Assembly: GCF_001543285.1 (NCBI RefSeq)
Contig: NZ_CP014164.1
Coordinates: 186,001 to 250,000, forward strand
Direction of reading: 5' to 3'
DNA length: 64,000 bases
Source: Aerococcus viridans
GTDB lineage: Bacteria; Bacillota; Bacilli; Lactobacillales; Aerococcaceae
Part shown: positions 54,693 to 63,559 of the stretch, piece after piece
How positions within the stretch are numbered: position 1 is the first letter of the stretch
Layout of the letters: every line of letters begins with the position of its first letter
Position numbers and translations under genes: made by a program
Notes under the pieces: generated by a model
Told to the model about the DNA's origin: nothing
The model's input: the letters and a program-made list of their open reading frames with translations, nothing else
The model's database searches: none

Positions 54693-55382
54693 ATGGCTAA
54701 ACAAACTAAAAACCAAAAAGCTGTTTTCGAAAAAATCGAAAAAAATAAAAAATACGCTTTATCTGAAGCGATTGAATTGTTAAAAGAAGTAGACTACGCT
54801 AAATTTGATGGATCAGTTGAAGTTGCATACCGTTTAGGTATCGACACTAAGAAAAATGACCAACAAATCCGTGGTGCTATGGTATTACCTAACGGTACTG
54901 GTAAAGACCAAACTGTATTGGTTTTTGCTAAAGGTGAAAAAGCGCAAGAAGCTAAAGACGCTGGTGCTGACTACGTTGGTGATGACGAGTTCATCCAAAA
55001 AATCCAAGGTGGCTGGTTCGACTTCGACGTGATCGTTGCGACACCAGACATGATGGGTCAAATTGGTCGTTTAGGTCGTGTATTAGGTCCTAAAGGCTTA
55101 ATGCCAAACCCTAAAACTGGTACTGTAACACAAGATGTTACTAAAGCAGTTCAAGACATCAAAGCTGGTCAAGTTGCTTACCGTGCTGATAGCGCTGGTA
55201 ACTTACACTTACCTGTTGGTAAAGTATCATTTACTACAGATGCATTAGCTGAAAACGTAAAAGCTGTTCAAGAAATGGTATTACGTGTGAAACCTGCATC
55301 TTCTAAAGGTACATACATCAAGAACTTAGCAATTACATCTACTATGGGTCCTGGTATCCAAGTTGATGTTTCATCAATCTAA
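54693..55382 (+). CDS. rplA: 50S ribosomal protein L1
   Basis: A 229-residue L1 with the diagnostic segment [22 protein letters not shown] (about 122-143). It binds the 23S L1 stalk and commonly represses its own operon. TAGGAGG precedes the ATG. Follows rplK, ending the operon before the L10 leader. Confidence 0.97.
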   Translation: MAKQTKNQKAVFEKIEKNKKYALSEAIELLKEVDYAKFDGSVEVAYRLGIDTKKNDQQIRGAMVLPNGTGKDQTVLVFAKGEKAQEAKDAGADYVGDDEFIQKIQGGWFDFDVIVATPDMMGQIGRLGRVLGPKGLMPNPKTGTVTQDVTKAVQDIKAGQVAYRADSAGNLHLPVGKVSFTTDALAENVKAVQEMVLRVKPASSKGTYIKNLAITSTMGPGIQVDVSSI

Positions 55383-55401
55383 GATTAATTAAAAATAATA
55401 C

Positions 55402-55430
55402 TTGACCCACTTATACTATTCTGTTAGTAT
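55402..55430 (+). promoter_or_regulatory. Promoter of rplJ-rplL
   Basis: TTGACC (55402-55407), 17 bases, TAGTAT (55425-55430). Confidence 0.75.
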
Positions 55431-55439
55431 GAGTGAGGT

Positions 55440-55566
55440 TATTTATATAGCTTACCGAAGACAGTTGGCGGCTTTGCCTTAATTTTGCCAACCGAGGGAG
55501 ATACGTTGTTCACTACTAGATGGTGAACTTTATCCTCTATGTCTTCAGTGACATAGAGTTTTTTTA
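55440..55566 (+). promoter_or_regulatory. Ribosomal protein L10 leader with terminator
   Basis: Contains the L10-leader core ACCGAAGACAG...GGCGGC..TTAA..GCCAACCGAGG (about 55454-55497) that binds L10(L12)4, a hairpin GTTCAC/GTGAAC, and an intrinsic terminator CTCTATGTC / GACATAGAG with seven T (55535-55566). Repression by excess L10 complex through termination is the known mechanism. Confidence 0.85.
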
Positions 55567-55606
55567 TTTAAAAAACTCTAATAAAATCAGTGGAGGTGAA
55601 ATATAA

Positions 55607-56110
55607 GTGAGTGAACAAGCAATTGCTAAAAAACAACAAGAAGTAAATGAAGTAGTTGAGAAAATGAACGCTGCAAATTCTTTAGTTGTGGTTGACTACT
55701 TAGGATTATCAGTAGCAGAAGTGACTGAATTACGTAAACAATTACGTGAAGCAGGTGTTGAGTTTAAAGTTATCAAAAACACAATCATGCGTCGTGCTTT
55801 AGATTCTCAAGAGTTAGAATACCATGAAGAAGTTTTCCAAGGCCCTACAGCTGTAGCGTTTGGTATGGAAGACGCAGTTGCCCCAGCTAAGATTCTTTCT
55901 GATTTTGCTAAAAAAGCAGAAGCGTTAGAACTTAAAGGTGGTATCTTAGAAGGTAAAGTACTTTCTAAAGAAGAAATTCAACAAATTGCGAAATTGCCAA
56001 ACCGCGAAGGTCTACTTTCAATGCTATTATCAGTATTGCAAGCTCCTGTCCGCAACGTGGCATACGCTGTCAAAGCTGTTGCAGATGCAAAAGGCGAAGA
56101 CGCAGCGTAA
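55607..56110 (+). CDS. rplJ: 50S ribosomal protein L10
   Basis: A 167-residue L10 ([36 protein letters not shown]), the anchor of the L7/L12 stalk. GTG start 55607 after GGAGGTGAAATATAA. The C-terminal helices bind L12 dimers. Preceded by its leader and followed by rplL. Confidence 0.97.
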   Translation: MSEQAIAKKQQEVNEVVEKMNAANSLVVVDYLGLSVAEVTELRKQLREAGVEFKVIKNTIMRRALDSQELEYHEEVFQGPTAVAFGMEDAVAPAKILSDFAKKAEALELKGGILEGKVLSKEEIQQIAKLPNREGLLSMLLSVLQAPVRNVAYAVKAVADAKGEDAA

Positions 56111-56166
56111 TTTATTACCAATTTAATCATACAAAACAAACTATTTAAAAACGGAGGAATTTTATA

Positions 56167-56535
56167 ATGGCTTTAAACATTGAACAAATCATTGCTGATT
56201 TAAAAGAATCAACAATTTTAGAATTAGCTGACTTAGTATCAGCAATCGAAGAAGAATTCGGCGTATCTGCTGCTGCTCCTGTAGCTGCTGCTGGTGCAAG
56301 TGCTGGTGAAGCTGCTGAAGAAAAAACTGAATTCGACGTAGAATTAACTTCTGCTGGTTCAGCTAAAATTAAAGTAATCAAAGCTGTACGTGAAGCTACT
56401 GGTTTAGGCTTGAAAGAAGCTAAAGCATTAGTAGATGGCGCTCCAGCGATCGTTAAAGAAGCATTACCTGCTGAAGAAGCAGAAGCTTTAAAAGCTGCTA
56501 TCGAAGAAGCTGGCGGTACTGCAGAAGTAAAATAA
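56167..56535 (+). CDS. rplL: 50S ribosomal protein L7/L12
   Basis: A 122-residue stalk protein: N-terminal dimerisation domain, Ala/Gly-rich hinge (about 36-54) and C-terminal factor-binding domain ([27 protein letters not shown]). CGGAGG precedes the ATG by ten bases. End of the rplJ-rplL unit. Confidence 0.97.
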   Translation: MALNIEQIIADLKESTILELADLVSAIEEEFGVSAAAPVAAAGASAGEAAEEKTEFDVELTSAGSAKIKVIKAVREATGLGLKEAKALVDGAPAIVKEALPAEEAEALKAAIEEAGGTAEVK

Positions 56536-56568
56536 TCTTTAATAGATTATCTTATGATGTATATGAGG

Positions 56569-56602
56569 GAAGTTCGGAATTATCCGAGCTTCTCTTTTTT
56601 TC
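56569..56602 (+). terminator. Terminator after rplL
   Basis: GAAGTTCGG / CCGAGCTTC stem and TCTTTTTTT. A second hairpin with a T run follows at about 56615-56655 (AGAC..CC / GG..GGTCT). Confidence 0.88.
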
Positions 56603-56749
56603 ACCATTATTATTAGACTGCATCCGATTTTTGGGTGTGGTCTTTTTTTCTTGCTAGAATCAGTGTGCCTGGTTTTCTAGATCAACTAGCTTGGCAAGGG
56701 AGCGTCATTTTTCAAGAAATCTCGGTGAATTAGACTAGACGTTTATGTA

Positions 56750-56775
56750 TTTTTAGGTTAAACTAAAAATATAAT
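56750..56775 (+). promoter_or_regulatory. MntR/DtxR-type operator and -10 of the manganese transporter
   Basis: Perfect arms TTTTTAG (56750-56756) and CTAAAAA (56763-56769) around GTTAAA, resembling DtxR-family TTAGGTTAACCTAA boxes. TATAAT (56770-56775) follows directly, so a bound repressor would cover the promoter. Manganese control is inferred. Confidence 0.65.
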
Positions 56776-56842
56776 TAACAAAAGCTAAGGGTGAGCCTAG
56801 TGGTTACCCCTTGAATATTGAAGATAGGAGTGAAGAATTCAA

Positions 56843-57778
56843 ATGAAGAAGATTTGGACATTACTGAGTGTAATGGTTGTGGCCCTAATCTTGGGTGCAT
56901 GCGCGAGTGGCAGAGACTCAGCTAGTGACGGTGGCGATGTTGCAGATGAAAAACCTGTTGTCACAGTATCCACCTCTTTTCTACGGGATATGGTAGAACA
57001 ATTGGCGGGAGACCGGGTAACCGTTGAAACGATTATTCCAGCGGGTGAAGACCCTCATGGCTACTTAGCACGTCCTCAAGACTTAATGAAAATCCAAGGG
57101 GCAGACTTGATTTTATACCACGGTTTACACTTAGAGGCGCAAATGGTTAAAGCCTTGGAAGCGACAGGTTTGGCGGTGACGAAAGATTTCACTGACGAAG
57201 ATTTAGCGATGGTCGACCAAGACGGGGAAAGCGAAGTAGACCCGCATTTCTGGTTTGATATCACCCTTTACCAAAAAGCGGTGGCTACAGTAGCTGCTGA
57301 ATTGGTGACTTTAACTGGTGACGAGTCGATCAATGACGCGGCAACGGCTTATATGGAAGAGTTGACTGAACTGGATAATTGGGCGCAAGCAGAAATCGAC
57401 TCAATTCCAGAAGGTCAACGTTACTTGATTACACCACATGATGCCTTCAACTACTTCTCACAACGTTACGGAATAGAAGTAGTGGCACCACAAGGGATTT
57501 CAACACAATCTGAAGCATCTAACGCAGATATTTCAGCTATTGCAAGCTTTATTGTAGAAAACGAAGTGCCAGCGATCTTTGCGGAATCAACAACTGACCC
57601 AGCGCGAATGAAGCGTATCCAAGAAGCAGTGAGTGCTGCTGGTGGCGAAGTGACAGTTGTTTCTGGCGAAGGGCAAGAATTGTTCTCGGATTCACTTGCG
57701 AGTGAAGGACAAGAGGGCGATACCTATATCGATATGTTTAAACACAATGTGAACCTAATTGTGTCAAATCTCAAATAG
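56843..57778 (+). CDS. Metal ABC transporter substrate-binding lipoprotein (Mn type)
   Basis: A 311-residue cluster A-I binding lipoprotein: signal peptide with lipobox GAC (Cys20), His72 (EDPHGYLARPQD), His135 (VDPHFWFD), a third His in ITPHDAFNYFSQRYG and Asp near the C-terminus (YIDMFKHN) as metal ligands. No His-rich loop, which favours manganese (MntA/MtsA) over zinc. First gene of a four-gene unit under an MntR-like box. Confidence 0.9.
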   Translation: MKKIWTLLSVMVVALILGACASGRDSASDGGDVADEKPVVTVSTSFLRDMVEQLAGDRVTVETIIPAGEDPHGYLARPQDLMKIQGADLILYHGLHLEAQMVKALEATGLAVTKDFTDEDLAMVDQDGESEVDPHFWFDITLYQKAVATVAAELVTLTGDESINDAATAYMEELTELDNWAQAEIDSIPEGQRYLITPHDAFNYFSQRYGIEVVAPQGISTQSEASNADISAIASFIVENEVPAIFAESTTDPARMKRIQEAVSAAGGEVTVVSGEGQELFSDSLASEGQEGDTYIDMFKHNVNLIVSNLK

Positions 57779-57834
57779 GTAAGATTGAATAAGATAAATT
57801 TTTATGATGATGTAATGAGAGGATGATAGACAAG

Positions 57835-58572
57835 ATGCCAGCAATAATTAAAGTGGACGACTTGGCCATGTCTTATGACGACCAACTCGTATTAGAGGAT
57901 ATAAACATTGGCATTAAGGCAAATTCGAAGACGGCGATTATCGGGCCAAACGGTGCCGGTAAGTCGACTTTGTTGAATTGTATGCTTGATTTTTTGAAGC
58001 CCTTGAAAGGTGAAGTGACCTTCTATGGCAAGGCATACAAGGACTATTACAAGAAAATCGCTTATGTACCCCAATCATCTTCGGTGAATTGGGACTTCCC
58101 AACAACGGTTTTAGATGTTGTTTTAATGGGACGGTATGTACATCAAGGATTTTTCAAAAAGGTCAGCCAAGCGGACAAGAGCCGGGCGCTTGCCGCCTTA
58201 GCAAGTGTCAATATGACTGACTTCGCTGAGCGGCAAATCGCTCAGCTTTCTGGTGGGCAACGGCAACGGGTTTTCTTAGCCCGAGCCATCTGCCAGGATG
58301 CGGACATTTACTTTTTGGATGAACCGATGAAGGGAATTGATATTAAGACGGAGAAACTTTTCGCAGAGATTATTAACCAATTTCAACGCGACGGAAAGAC
58401 CGTTATTATCGTTCACCACGATTTGGCCACAGTCCGTGAGTACTTTGACCATGTCATCTTATTGAATAAGACAGTCATTGGCCAAGGTCCAGTTGCGGAA
58501 ACTTTCAATGAAGCCAATATCGCGACGGCATATGATCAAAGGATTGGTGAAATCTATGGCCATATTAACTGA
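57835..58572 (+). CDS. Metal ABC transporter ATPase (Mn type)
   Basis: A 245-residue ATPase: Walker A GPNGAGKST (about 36-44), signature LSGGQRQRVFLARAI, Walker B IYFLDEPMKGID. ATG 57835 is preferred because the earlier ATG at 57823 is immediately adjacent to the GAGAGG site. Ends 17 bases inside the first permease gene. Confidence 0.92.
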   Translation: MPAIIKVDDLAMSYDDQLVLEDINIGIKANSKTAIIGPNGAGKSTLLNCMLDFLKPLKGEVTFYGKAYKDYYKKIAYVPQSSSVNWDFPTTVLDVVLMGRYVHQGFFKKVSQADKSRALAALASVNMTDFAERQIAQLSGGQRQRVFLARAICQDADIYFLDEPMKGIDIKTEKLFAEIINQFQRDGKTVIIVHHDLATVREYFDHVILLNKTVIGQGPVAETFNEANIATAYDQRIGEIYGHIN

Positions 58573-59470
58573 TTTCTCTTTTCAAATCGTCTTGCTTGGG
58601 ACAGTTGTCCTAGCTATGGCATCAGGTGTCGTCGGGACAGTCACTGTGCTTAGAGGACAAAGTCTGATAGGGGACGCGATTGGTCACGCCACTTTTGCGG
58701 GAATCGTTATCGCCTTTATGCTTTTTCAATCAAAGAATACCCTGATTTTAACCCTGGGTGCTTTGGTTGCGGGTATGGTGGCCTTCTACTTTATCGAGTT
58801 GATCCATAAGCATTCCTTGGTCAGCCTTAATTCGGCCTTGGCTTTAGTCTTGTCTTCTTTCTTTGGATTGGGGATGGCCTTGAAGTCATATATCCAAGGC
58901 AATCCACAGTTTGGTGACGCATCACAAGCAGGCCTCCAACACTATATTTTCGGGCAGGCAGCCTTTTTGCTGAAATCAGATGTCTGGTTAATCATCATCG
59001 CTTCAGTGATCGCCTTAACGATTTTCATTGCTTGCTACCAACAAATCAAGATTTTTGTCTTCGACCCGAATTACGCGAAAGCAGTCGGAATCCAGACCAA
59101 CGTATTGAACTGGGTGGTTCTCCTAATGGCTATCGTCATGATTGTTGTCGGGCTAAAGGCAGTCGGTGCCATCCTCATCTCTAACATGTTGATTACGCCA
59201 GCGATTACCGGCCTGCAATGGTCAAAACGATTCCCAGTCGTCTTGCTGGTAGCTGCTGTATCGGGCGGGATTTCAGCTGGTATCGGCACCTACTTGTCAT
59301 CAACCATCTCAAATTTGCCGACTGGACCAACCATTATCGTGGTCATGTCGATCGTCTCGCTATTGTCCATTATTTTTGGGCCAAGAGGTTATGTGGTCGC
59401 TTATTTACGGAAGAAACGGTACTTAGCGACCCATCAAGATGACACGTTTGAGACAGAGGAGGTGGCATAA
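58556..59470 (+). CDS. Metal ABC transporter permease 1 (Mn type)
   Basis: A 304-residue membrane protein of the ABC-3 family with about eight or nine helices; typical is VVGTVTVLRGQSLIGDAIGHATFAGI near 24-49 and FDPNYAKAVGI. ATG 58556 sits behind GGTGA within the ATPase gene; the longer frame from 58478 is not used. Together with the next gene it gives the two-permease arrangement of Bacillus MntABCD. Confidence 0.92.
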   Translation: MAILTDFSFQIVLLGTVVLAMASGVVGTVTVLRGQSLIGDAIGHATFAGIVIAFMLFQSKNTLILTLGALVAGMVAFYFIELIHKHSLVSLNSALALVLSSFFGLGMALKSYIQGNPQFGDASQAGLQHYIFGQAAFLLKSDVWLIIIASVIALTIFIACYQQIKIFVFDPNYAKAVGIQTNVLNWVVLLMAIVMIVVGLKAVGAILISNMLITPAITGLQWSKRFPVVLLVAAVSGGISAGIGTYLSSTISNLPTGPTIIVVMSIVSLLSIIFGPRGYVVAYLRKKRYLATHQDDTFETEEVA

Positions 59471-60327
59471 TGGGGGCTTTATCAGTTGTAATGATTACAG
59501 CCGTTTCCTGCGCCTTGCTTGGGGTATTTTTAGTTTTGAAGAACATGGCCATGGTGGCTGATGCCTTGTCGCATACAGTTTTACTAGGGATTGTCCTTGG
59601 TTACTTTATTGCCGGCGACCTAGATTCACCGATCCTATTTGTGGGGGCAGCCCTATTTGGTGTGATGACTGTCTATGCCATTGAATACGTGGTCAACAAG
59701 TTTGCCATTCAAAGTGATGCGGCCACTGGCTTGGTCTTTACCTTGCTTTTTGCTCTTGCCATCATCCTGATTTCAAAATACGCACGAAATGTTCACTTAG
59801 ATGTGGATGTGGTCTTGAGCGGTGAAGTGGTCTTTGCGACCTTAAATACCATGGAAATCTTTGGTATCCAGGTACCGATTGCCTTCGCCCGGATGTTTGC
59901 CATGTTGGTGATTAATCTGGCCTTTGTCGCAGTGGCCTACCAACAACTCAAAGTCAGTATTTTTGACCCCGTTTACGCGAAATCAATCGGTGTAGCGGTT
60001 GGGTTCTTGAATCTGGTCTTGATGACACTGGTTTCCATCACCACCGTTGTCGCCTTCGATACCGTCGGTGCAATCCTGGTCATCTCCCTAATGGTAGCGC
60101 CAGCCTTGAGTGCCCATTTGCTATCAAAACGGCTAAGCATTATGTTGCTGGTGGCCTTATTGTACGGGGCAATCAACAGTATCCTTGGTTACTATGTAGC
60201 CCTCCACTTCAACGTGTCCATTTCAGGAACCATCGCCTTCGCGGGCTTTGTGACCTTCTTATTGACACTCTTGTTTGCACCAAATGGTTTAATTGGCAAG
60301 CGGTTCAAGCGGGCTAAGGAAGCCTAG
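59470..60327 (+). CDS. Metal ABC transporter permease 2 (Mn type)
   Basis: A 285-residue ABC-3 permease (GVFLVLKNMAMVADALSHTVLLGIVLG; FDPVYAKSIGV). Paralogue of the preceding gene, overlapping its stop codon (TAATG). Two different permeases are expected to form a heterodimer as MntC/MntD do. Confidence 0.92.
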   Translation: MGALSVVMITAVSCALLGVFLVLKNMAMVADALSHTVLLGIVLGYFIAGDLDSPILFVGAALFGVMTVYAIEYVVNKFAIQSDAATGLVFTLLFALAIILISKYARNVHLDVDVVLSGEVVFATLNTMEIFGIQVPIAFARMFAMLVINLAFVAVAYQQLKVSIFDPVYAKSIGVAVGFLNLVLMTLVSITTVVAFDTVGAILVISLMVAPALSAHLLSKRLSIMLLVALLYGAINSILGYYVALHFNVSISGTIAFAGFVTFLLTLLFAPNGLIGKRFKRAKEA

Positions 60328-60361
60328 ATTTTGATTTAAGGAAAGTGAACGTATGTAAGTT

Positions 60362-60409
60362 AGTGTCTTGTTCAGGCTACATGGTCTGAGTGAGGCGCTT
60401 TTTCTTTTT
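60362..60409 (+). terminator. Terminator of the manganese transporter operon
   Basis: Fourteen-base stem (60362-60375 with 60386-60399, several G-U pairs) followed by TTTTTCTTTTT. Confidence 0.75.
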
Positions 60410-60535
60410 GACAAAAGTATCAAGCAGATTTTACCTACTTGCGCCTAGTCCACACAAACTATAAAATGGGAGAGATAATAATGTGCATTTACAAAAACAA
60501 TGAAAATAGTAATGATTATAGAACGGAGGGTGTTC

Positions 60536-61153
60536 ATGAAAGAGAGTCATCAGTACTTCGAAAACAATGAAGATCTTGGACACGACTTTAAACAATACGA
60601 GACCGTGATTTTCGACCGGTCATTTACCTTCAAGACCGACTCAGGCGTCTTTTCTAGGGATAATTTAGATTTTGGGACCCGGGTCATGCTTGAAGCCTTG
60701 GACCTTGACCAACTTGTACCAGGCGACCTGCTTGATTTAGGCGCTGGTTACGGGCCAGTGGGGGTCATTATGGGTACTATGCTGCCTGACAGAGCCATTT
60801 ACGGAGTAGACATCTCTGAGCGGGCAATTGGTCTGGCTAAGGACAACGCGGCAGCTAACCATGTTGACAACGTCACTTTTCAAGTGTCAAATGCCTATGA
60901 AGCCATTGCCAAAAGAGATTTCGGTGTCATTCTGACGAATCCACCAGTCCGTGCGGGTAAGGAAATGGTGCATCATTTTATGAGTGAAGCTATTCACTAT
61001 CTAAAACCAGGTGGTGAAATTTATGTAGTTTTACAAAAGAAACAAGGGGCACCTTCAGCGATGAAGAAATTAGAAGAAGTCTTTGGTAACGTTGAAGAAA
61101 TCGAACGCCGTAAAGGCTATTGGATTTTAAAAAGTGTAAAAGAAAGTGAATAG
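60536..61153 (+). CDS. RsmC-like class I methyltransferase (YbxB family)
   Basis: A 205-residue methyltransferase of the RsmC/RlmG type. SAM-binding motif I is DLGAGYGPVGV (about 72-82) and the NPPF-like catalytic motif appears as TNPPVRAGKEMVHHF. In Bacillus the homologue YbxB sits between rplL and rpoB; here the manganese operon lies between rplL and this gene. Guanine-N2 methylation of 16S rRNA is inferred. ATG 60536 has CGGAGGGTG upstream. Confidence 0.9.
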   Translation: MKESHQYFENNEDLGHDFKQYETVIFDRSFTFKTDSGVFSRDNLDFGTRVMLEALDLDQLVPGDLLDLGAGYGPVGVIMGTMLPDRAIYGVDISERAIGLAKDNAAANHVDNVTFQVSNAYEAIAKRDFGVILTNPPVRAGKEMVHHFMSEAIHYLKPGGEIYVVLQKKQGAPSAMKKLEEVFGNVEEIERRKGYWILKSVKESE

Positions 61154-61166
61154 ACCATCATGGCGG

Positions 61167-61197
61167 GCATTGCATCCTTTGGGTGTAGTGCTTTTTT
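61167..61197 (+). terminator. Terminator after the RsmC-like gene
   Basis: GCATTGCATCC pairs with GGGTGTAGTGC (three G-U) and is followed by TTTTTT. No gene was seen from here to 61439. Confidence 0.8.
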
Positions 61198-61439
61198 ATT
61201 TATTCATGAAAGTTTCCAAATAGAACAATTATTGTTCTTTTTAAAGTTTGTGAAATTAAGCCCTTTCATTTTTAGTCTAAAGGGGGTGTGGAAACCAATA
61301 TAAAATTGTGTATATTCTAAAAAACCTGTCAAATCAACCTTTTTGAGTAGCCTTCTTTGAAAATTTTGCATTTAGATGGTAGGGTAAAATGGTGAGTTAC
61401 GTTGCGTTTTGTAACAAAGTGTCAAAATAAAGGAGGATT

Positions 61440-62687
61440 ATGATGACTACAGCAGTAAAAATTGAGAATTTAACCAAAATTTATGGATCACGCGCTCAAA
61501 CTGAGAAAGCGAAAAAACTATTAAATGAAGGAAAGTCTAAAGAAGAAATCGTTCAACAAACAGGTGCCACAGTCGGGGTCGACAACGCCAGTTTAGATAT
61601 CAAGCAAGGTGAAACATTCGTAATTATGGGATTATCTGGTTCGGGTAAATCAACTATGTTACGTATGATCAACCGTTTAATCGAACCAACAGCGGGTAAC
61701 ATCACAATTTTAGGTGATGACGTGACAGGTGCTAATAAAGATGAATTACGTGAAATCAGACGTAAAAAAGTGAGTATGGTATTCCAAAGCTTCGCTTTAT
61801 TCCCACATAAAACAATTCTTGAAAATACAGAATTCGGTTTGGAGATTCAAGGTGTCAGCAAAGAAGAACGTCAAAAAGCTGCTGAAAAAGCACTAGAAAA
61901 CTCTGGTCTATTAACTTTTAAAGACCAATATCCAAACCAATTATCTGGTGGTATGCAACAACGTGTTGGTTTAGCACGGGCCTTAGCAAATGACCCAGAA
62001 ATCCTATTAATGGATGAAGCCTTCTCAGCGCTTGACCCATTAATCCGTCGTGACATGCAAGATGAGTTAGTTGATTTACAAGAACGTGTAAACAAAACAA
62101 TCGTCTTCATTACCCATGACTTGGATGAAGCTTTAAGAATCGGTGACCGTATCGCCTTAATGAAAGACGGAGAAGTCGTTCAAGTAGGTACTGGTGAAGA
62201 AATCTTAACGAATCCAGCTAACGATTACGTTGAACGGTTTGTTGAAAGTGTTGACCGTTCTAAAGTCCTTACTGCAGAACATGCTATGGAACGTCCAAAC
62301 TTCTTATTAAATGTTGAGAAGCATGGTGCCAGAATGGCCCTACACCGTATGGAAGAAGAAAACTACAGCTTCCTAATGGTGACAAATAACAAACGTGAAT
62401 TATTAGGTTACGTTCGTGACACTGATGTTGTCAAAATAATTAAAGGCAATCAAAATAAACAATACTTATCTGTTGAATCTATTATTCGTACAGATCACCC
62501 AACAGTTCATCCAGAAACATCTATTAATGATATTTATGATGTGATGGGTAATGCATTTATGCCAATTTCAGTAGTAGATGAGGAAAACCACTTATTAGGA
62601 ATGGTAAGCTCTAAGATGGTTATCAATAGTCTAGCAAATGACAATGGTGATAATGAAGTTGAAGAGGAGGAAGAATTGAATGTTTAA
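61440..62687 (+). CDS. opuAA: Glycine betaine/proline ABC transporter ATPase
   Basis: A 415-residue OpuAA/ProV-type ATPase. It has the ProV N-terminal regulatory segment (KAKKLLNEGKSKEEIVQQTGATVGV), Walker A GLSGSGKST (about 63-71), signature LSGGMQQRVGLARAL, Walker B ILLMDEAFSALD, and two C-terminal CBS domains (from about 275) that sense ionic strength in the family. AAAGGAGGATT precedes the ATG. First gene of the opuA operon. Confidence 0.94.
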   Translation: MMTTAVKIENLTKIYGSRAQTEKAKKLLNEGKSKEEIVQQTGATVGVDNASLDIKQGETFVIMGLSGSGKSTMLRMINRLIEPTAGNITILGDDVTGANKDELREIRRKKVSMVFQSFALFPHKTILENTEFGLEIQGVSKEERQKAAEKALENSGLLTFKDQYPNQLSGGMQQRVGLARALANDPEILLMDEAFSALDPLIRRDMQDELVDLQERVNKTIVFITHDLDEALRIGDRIALMKDGEVVQVGTGEEILTNPANDYVERFVESVDRSKVLTAEHAMERPNFLLNVEKHGARMALHRMEEENYSFLMVTNNKRELLGYVRDTDVVKIIKGNQNKQYLSVESIIRTDHPTVHPETSINDIYDVMGNAFMPISVVDEENHLLGMVSSKMVINSLANDNGDNEVEEEEELNV

Positions 62688-63537
62688 TTTAGCTATGTAT
62701 CCAATCCCAAAATTGCCAGTGGCAGATTGGGTTGAAGCAGCAACAAACTGGTTAACCGTAACTCTATCAGGACTTTTTGGTGCCATTCAAAATGGCGGTT
62801 CAGCCTTTATGAACGGTATTACGAGCTTACTATTATTAATCCCCCCATTTGCCTTTATCTTAATCGTGGCAGTGATTGCTTATTTTGTGAATAAGAAACG
62901 ATTGTCATTATCTGCCTTTGCTTTGGTCGGTTTAGGCTATATCTTAAACCAAGGTTTATGGTCAGAATTAATGAACACAGTAACATTGGTACTGGTTTCT
63001 AGTGTAATCTCAATTATTATCGGTGTACCTTTAGGGATTTGGTCAGCGAAATCCAAAACTGTCCACAATATTTTAAAACCGATCTTAGACTTCATGCAGA
63101 CAATGCCAGCCTTTGTTTACCTAATTCCAGCCGTTGCCTTCTTCGGTATCGGTATTGTACCTGGTACATTCGCGTCAGTAATTTTCGCCTTACCACCAAC
63201 AGTACGATTTACTGAGTTAGGTATCAAACAAATTTCTACTGAATTAGTAGAAGCAGCAGACGCCTTTGGTTCAACTGGTAAACAAAAACTATTCAAAGTA
63301 GAATTACCTTTAGCTAAATCGACAATTATGGCTGGTGTAAACCAAACAGTTATGCTTGCCTTGTCTATGGTTGTTACAGCTTCAATGATTGGTGCACCAG
63401 GTCTAGGTCGCCAAGTACTAACAGCTCTACAACGTGCCTCAGTAGGTTCAGGGTTTGTGTCAGGTCTAGCGATTGTTATCTTAGCAATCTTGATTGACCG
63501 CTTAACAAATCGTTTCACAGCTGATAAAAATAGCTAA
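62680..63537 (+). CDS. opuAB: Glycine betaine/proline ABC transporter permease
   Basis: A 285-residue permease with an extra N-terminal helix region as in OpuAB, and the EAA loop AADAFGSTGKQKLFKVELPLA near 190-210. Overlaps opuAA by eight bases. Imports compatible solutes with the binding protein encoded next. Confidence 0.93.
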   Translation: MFNLAMYPIPKLPVADWVEAATNWLTVTLSGLFGAIQNGGSAFMNGITSLLLLIPPFAFILIVAVIAYFVNKKRLSLSAFALVGLGYILNQGLWSELMNTVTLVLVSSVISIIIGVPLGIWSAKSKTVHNILKPILDFMQTMPAFVYLIPAVAFFGIGIVPGTFASVIFALPPTVRFTELGIKQISTELVEAADAFGSTGKQKLFKVELPLAKSTIMAGVNQTVMLALSMVVTASMIGAPGLGRQVLTALQRASVGSGFVSGLAIVILAILIDRLTNRFTADKNS

Positions 63538-63559
63538 GTCAACGAAGGGAGAATTTATT

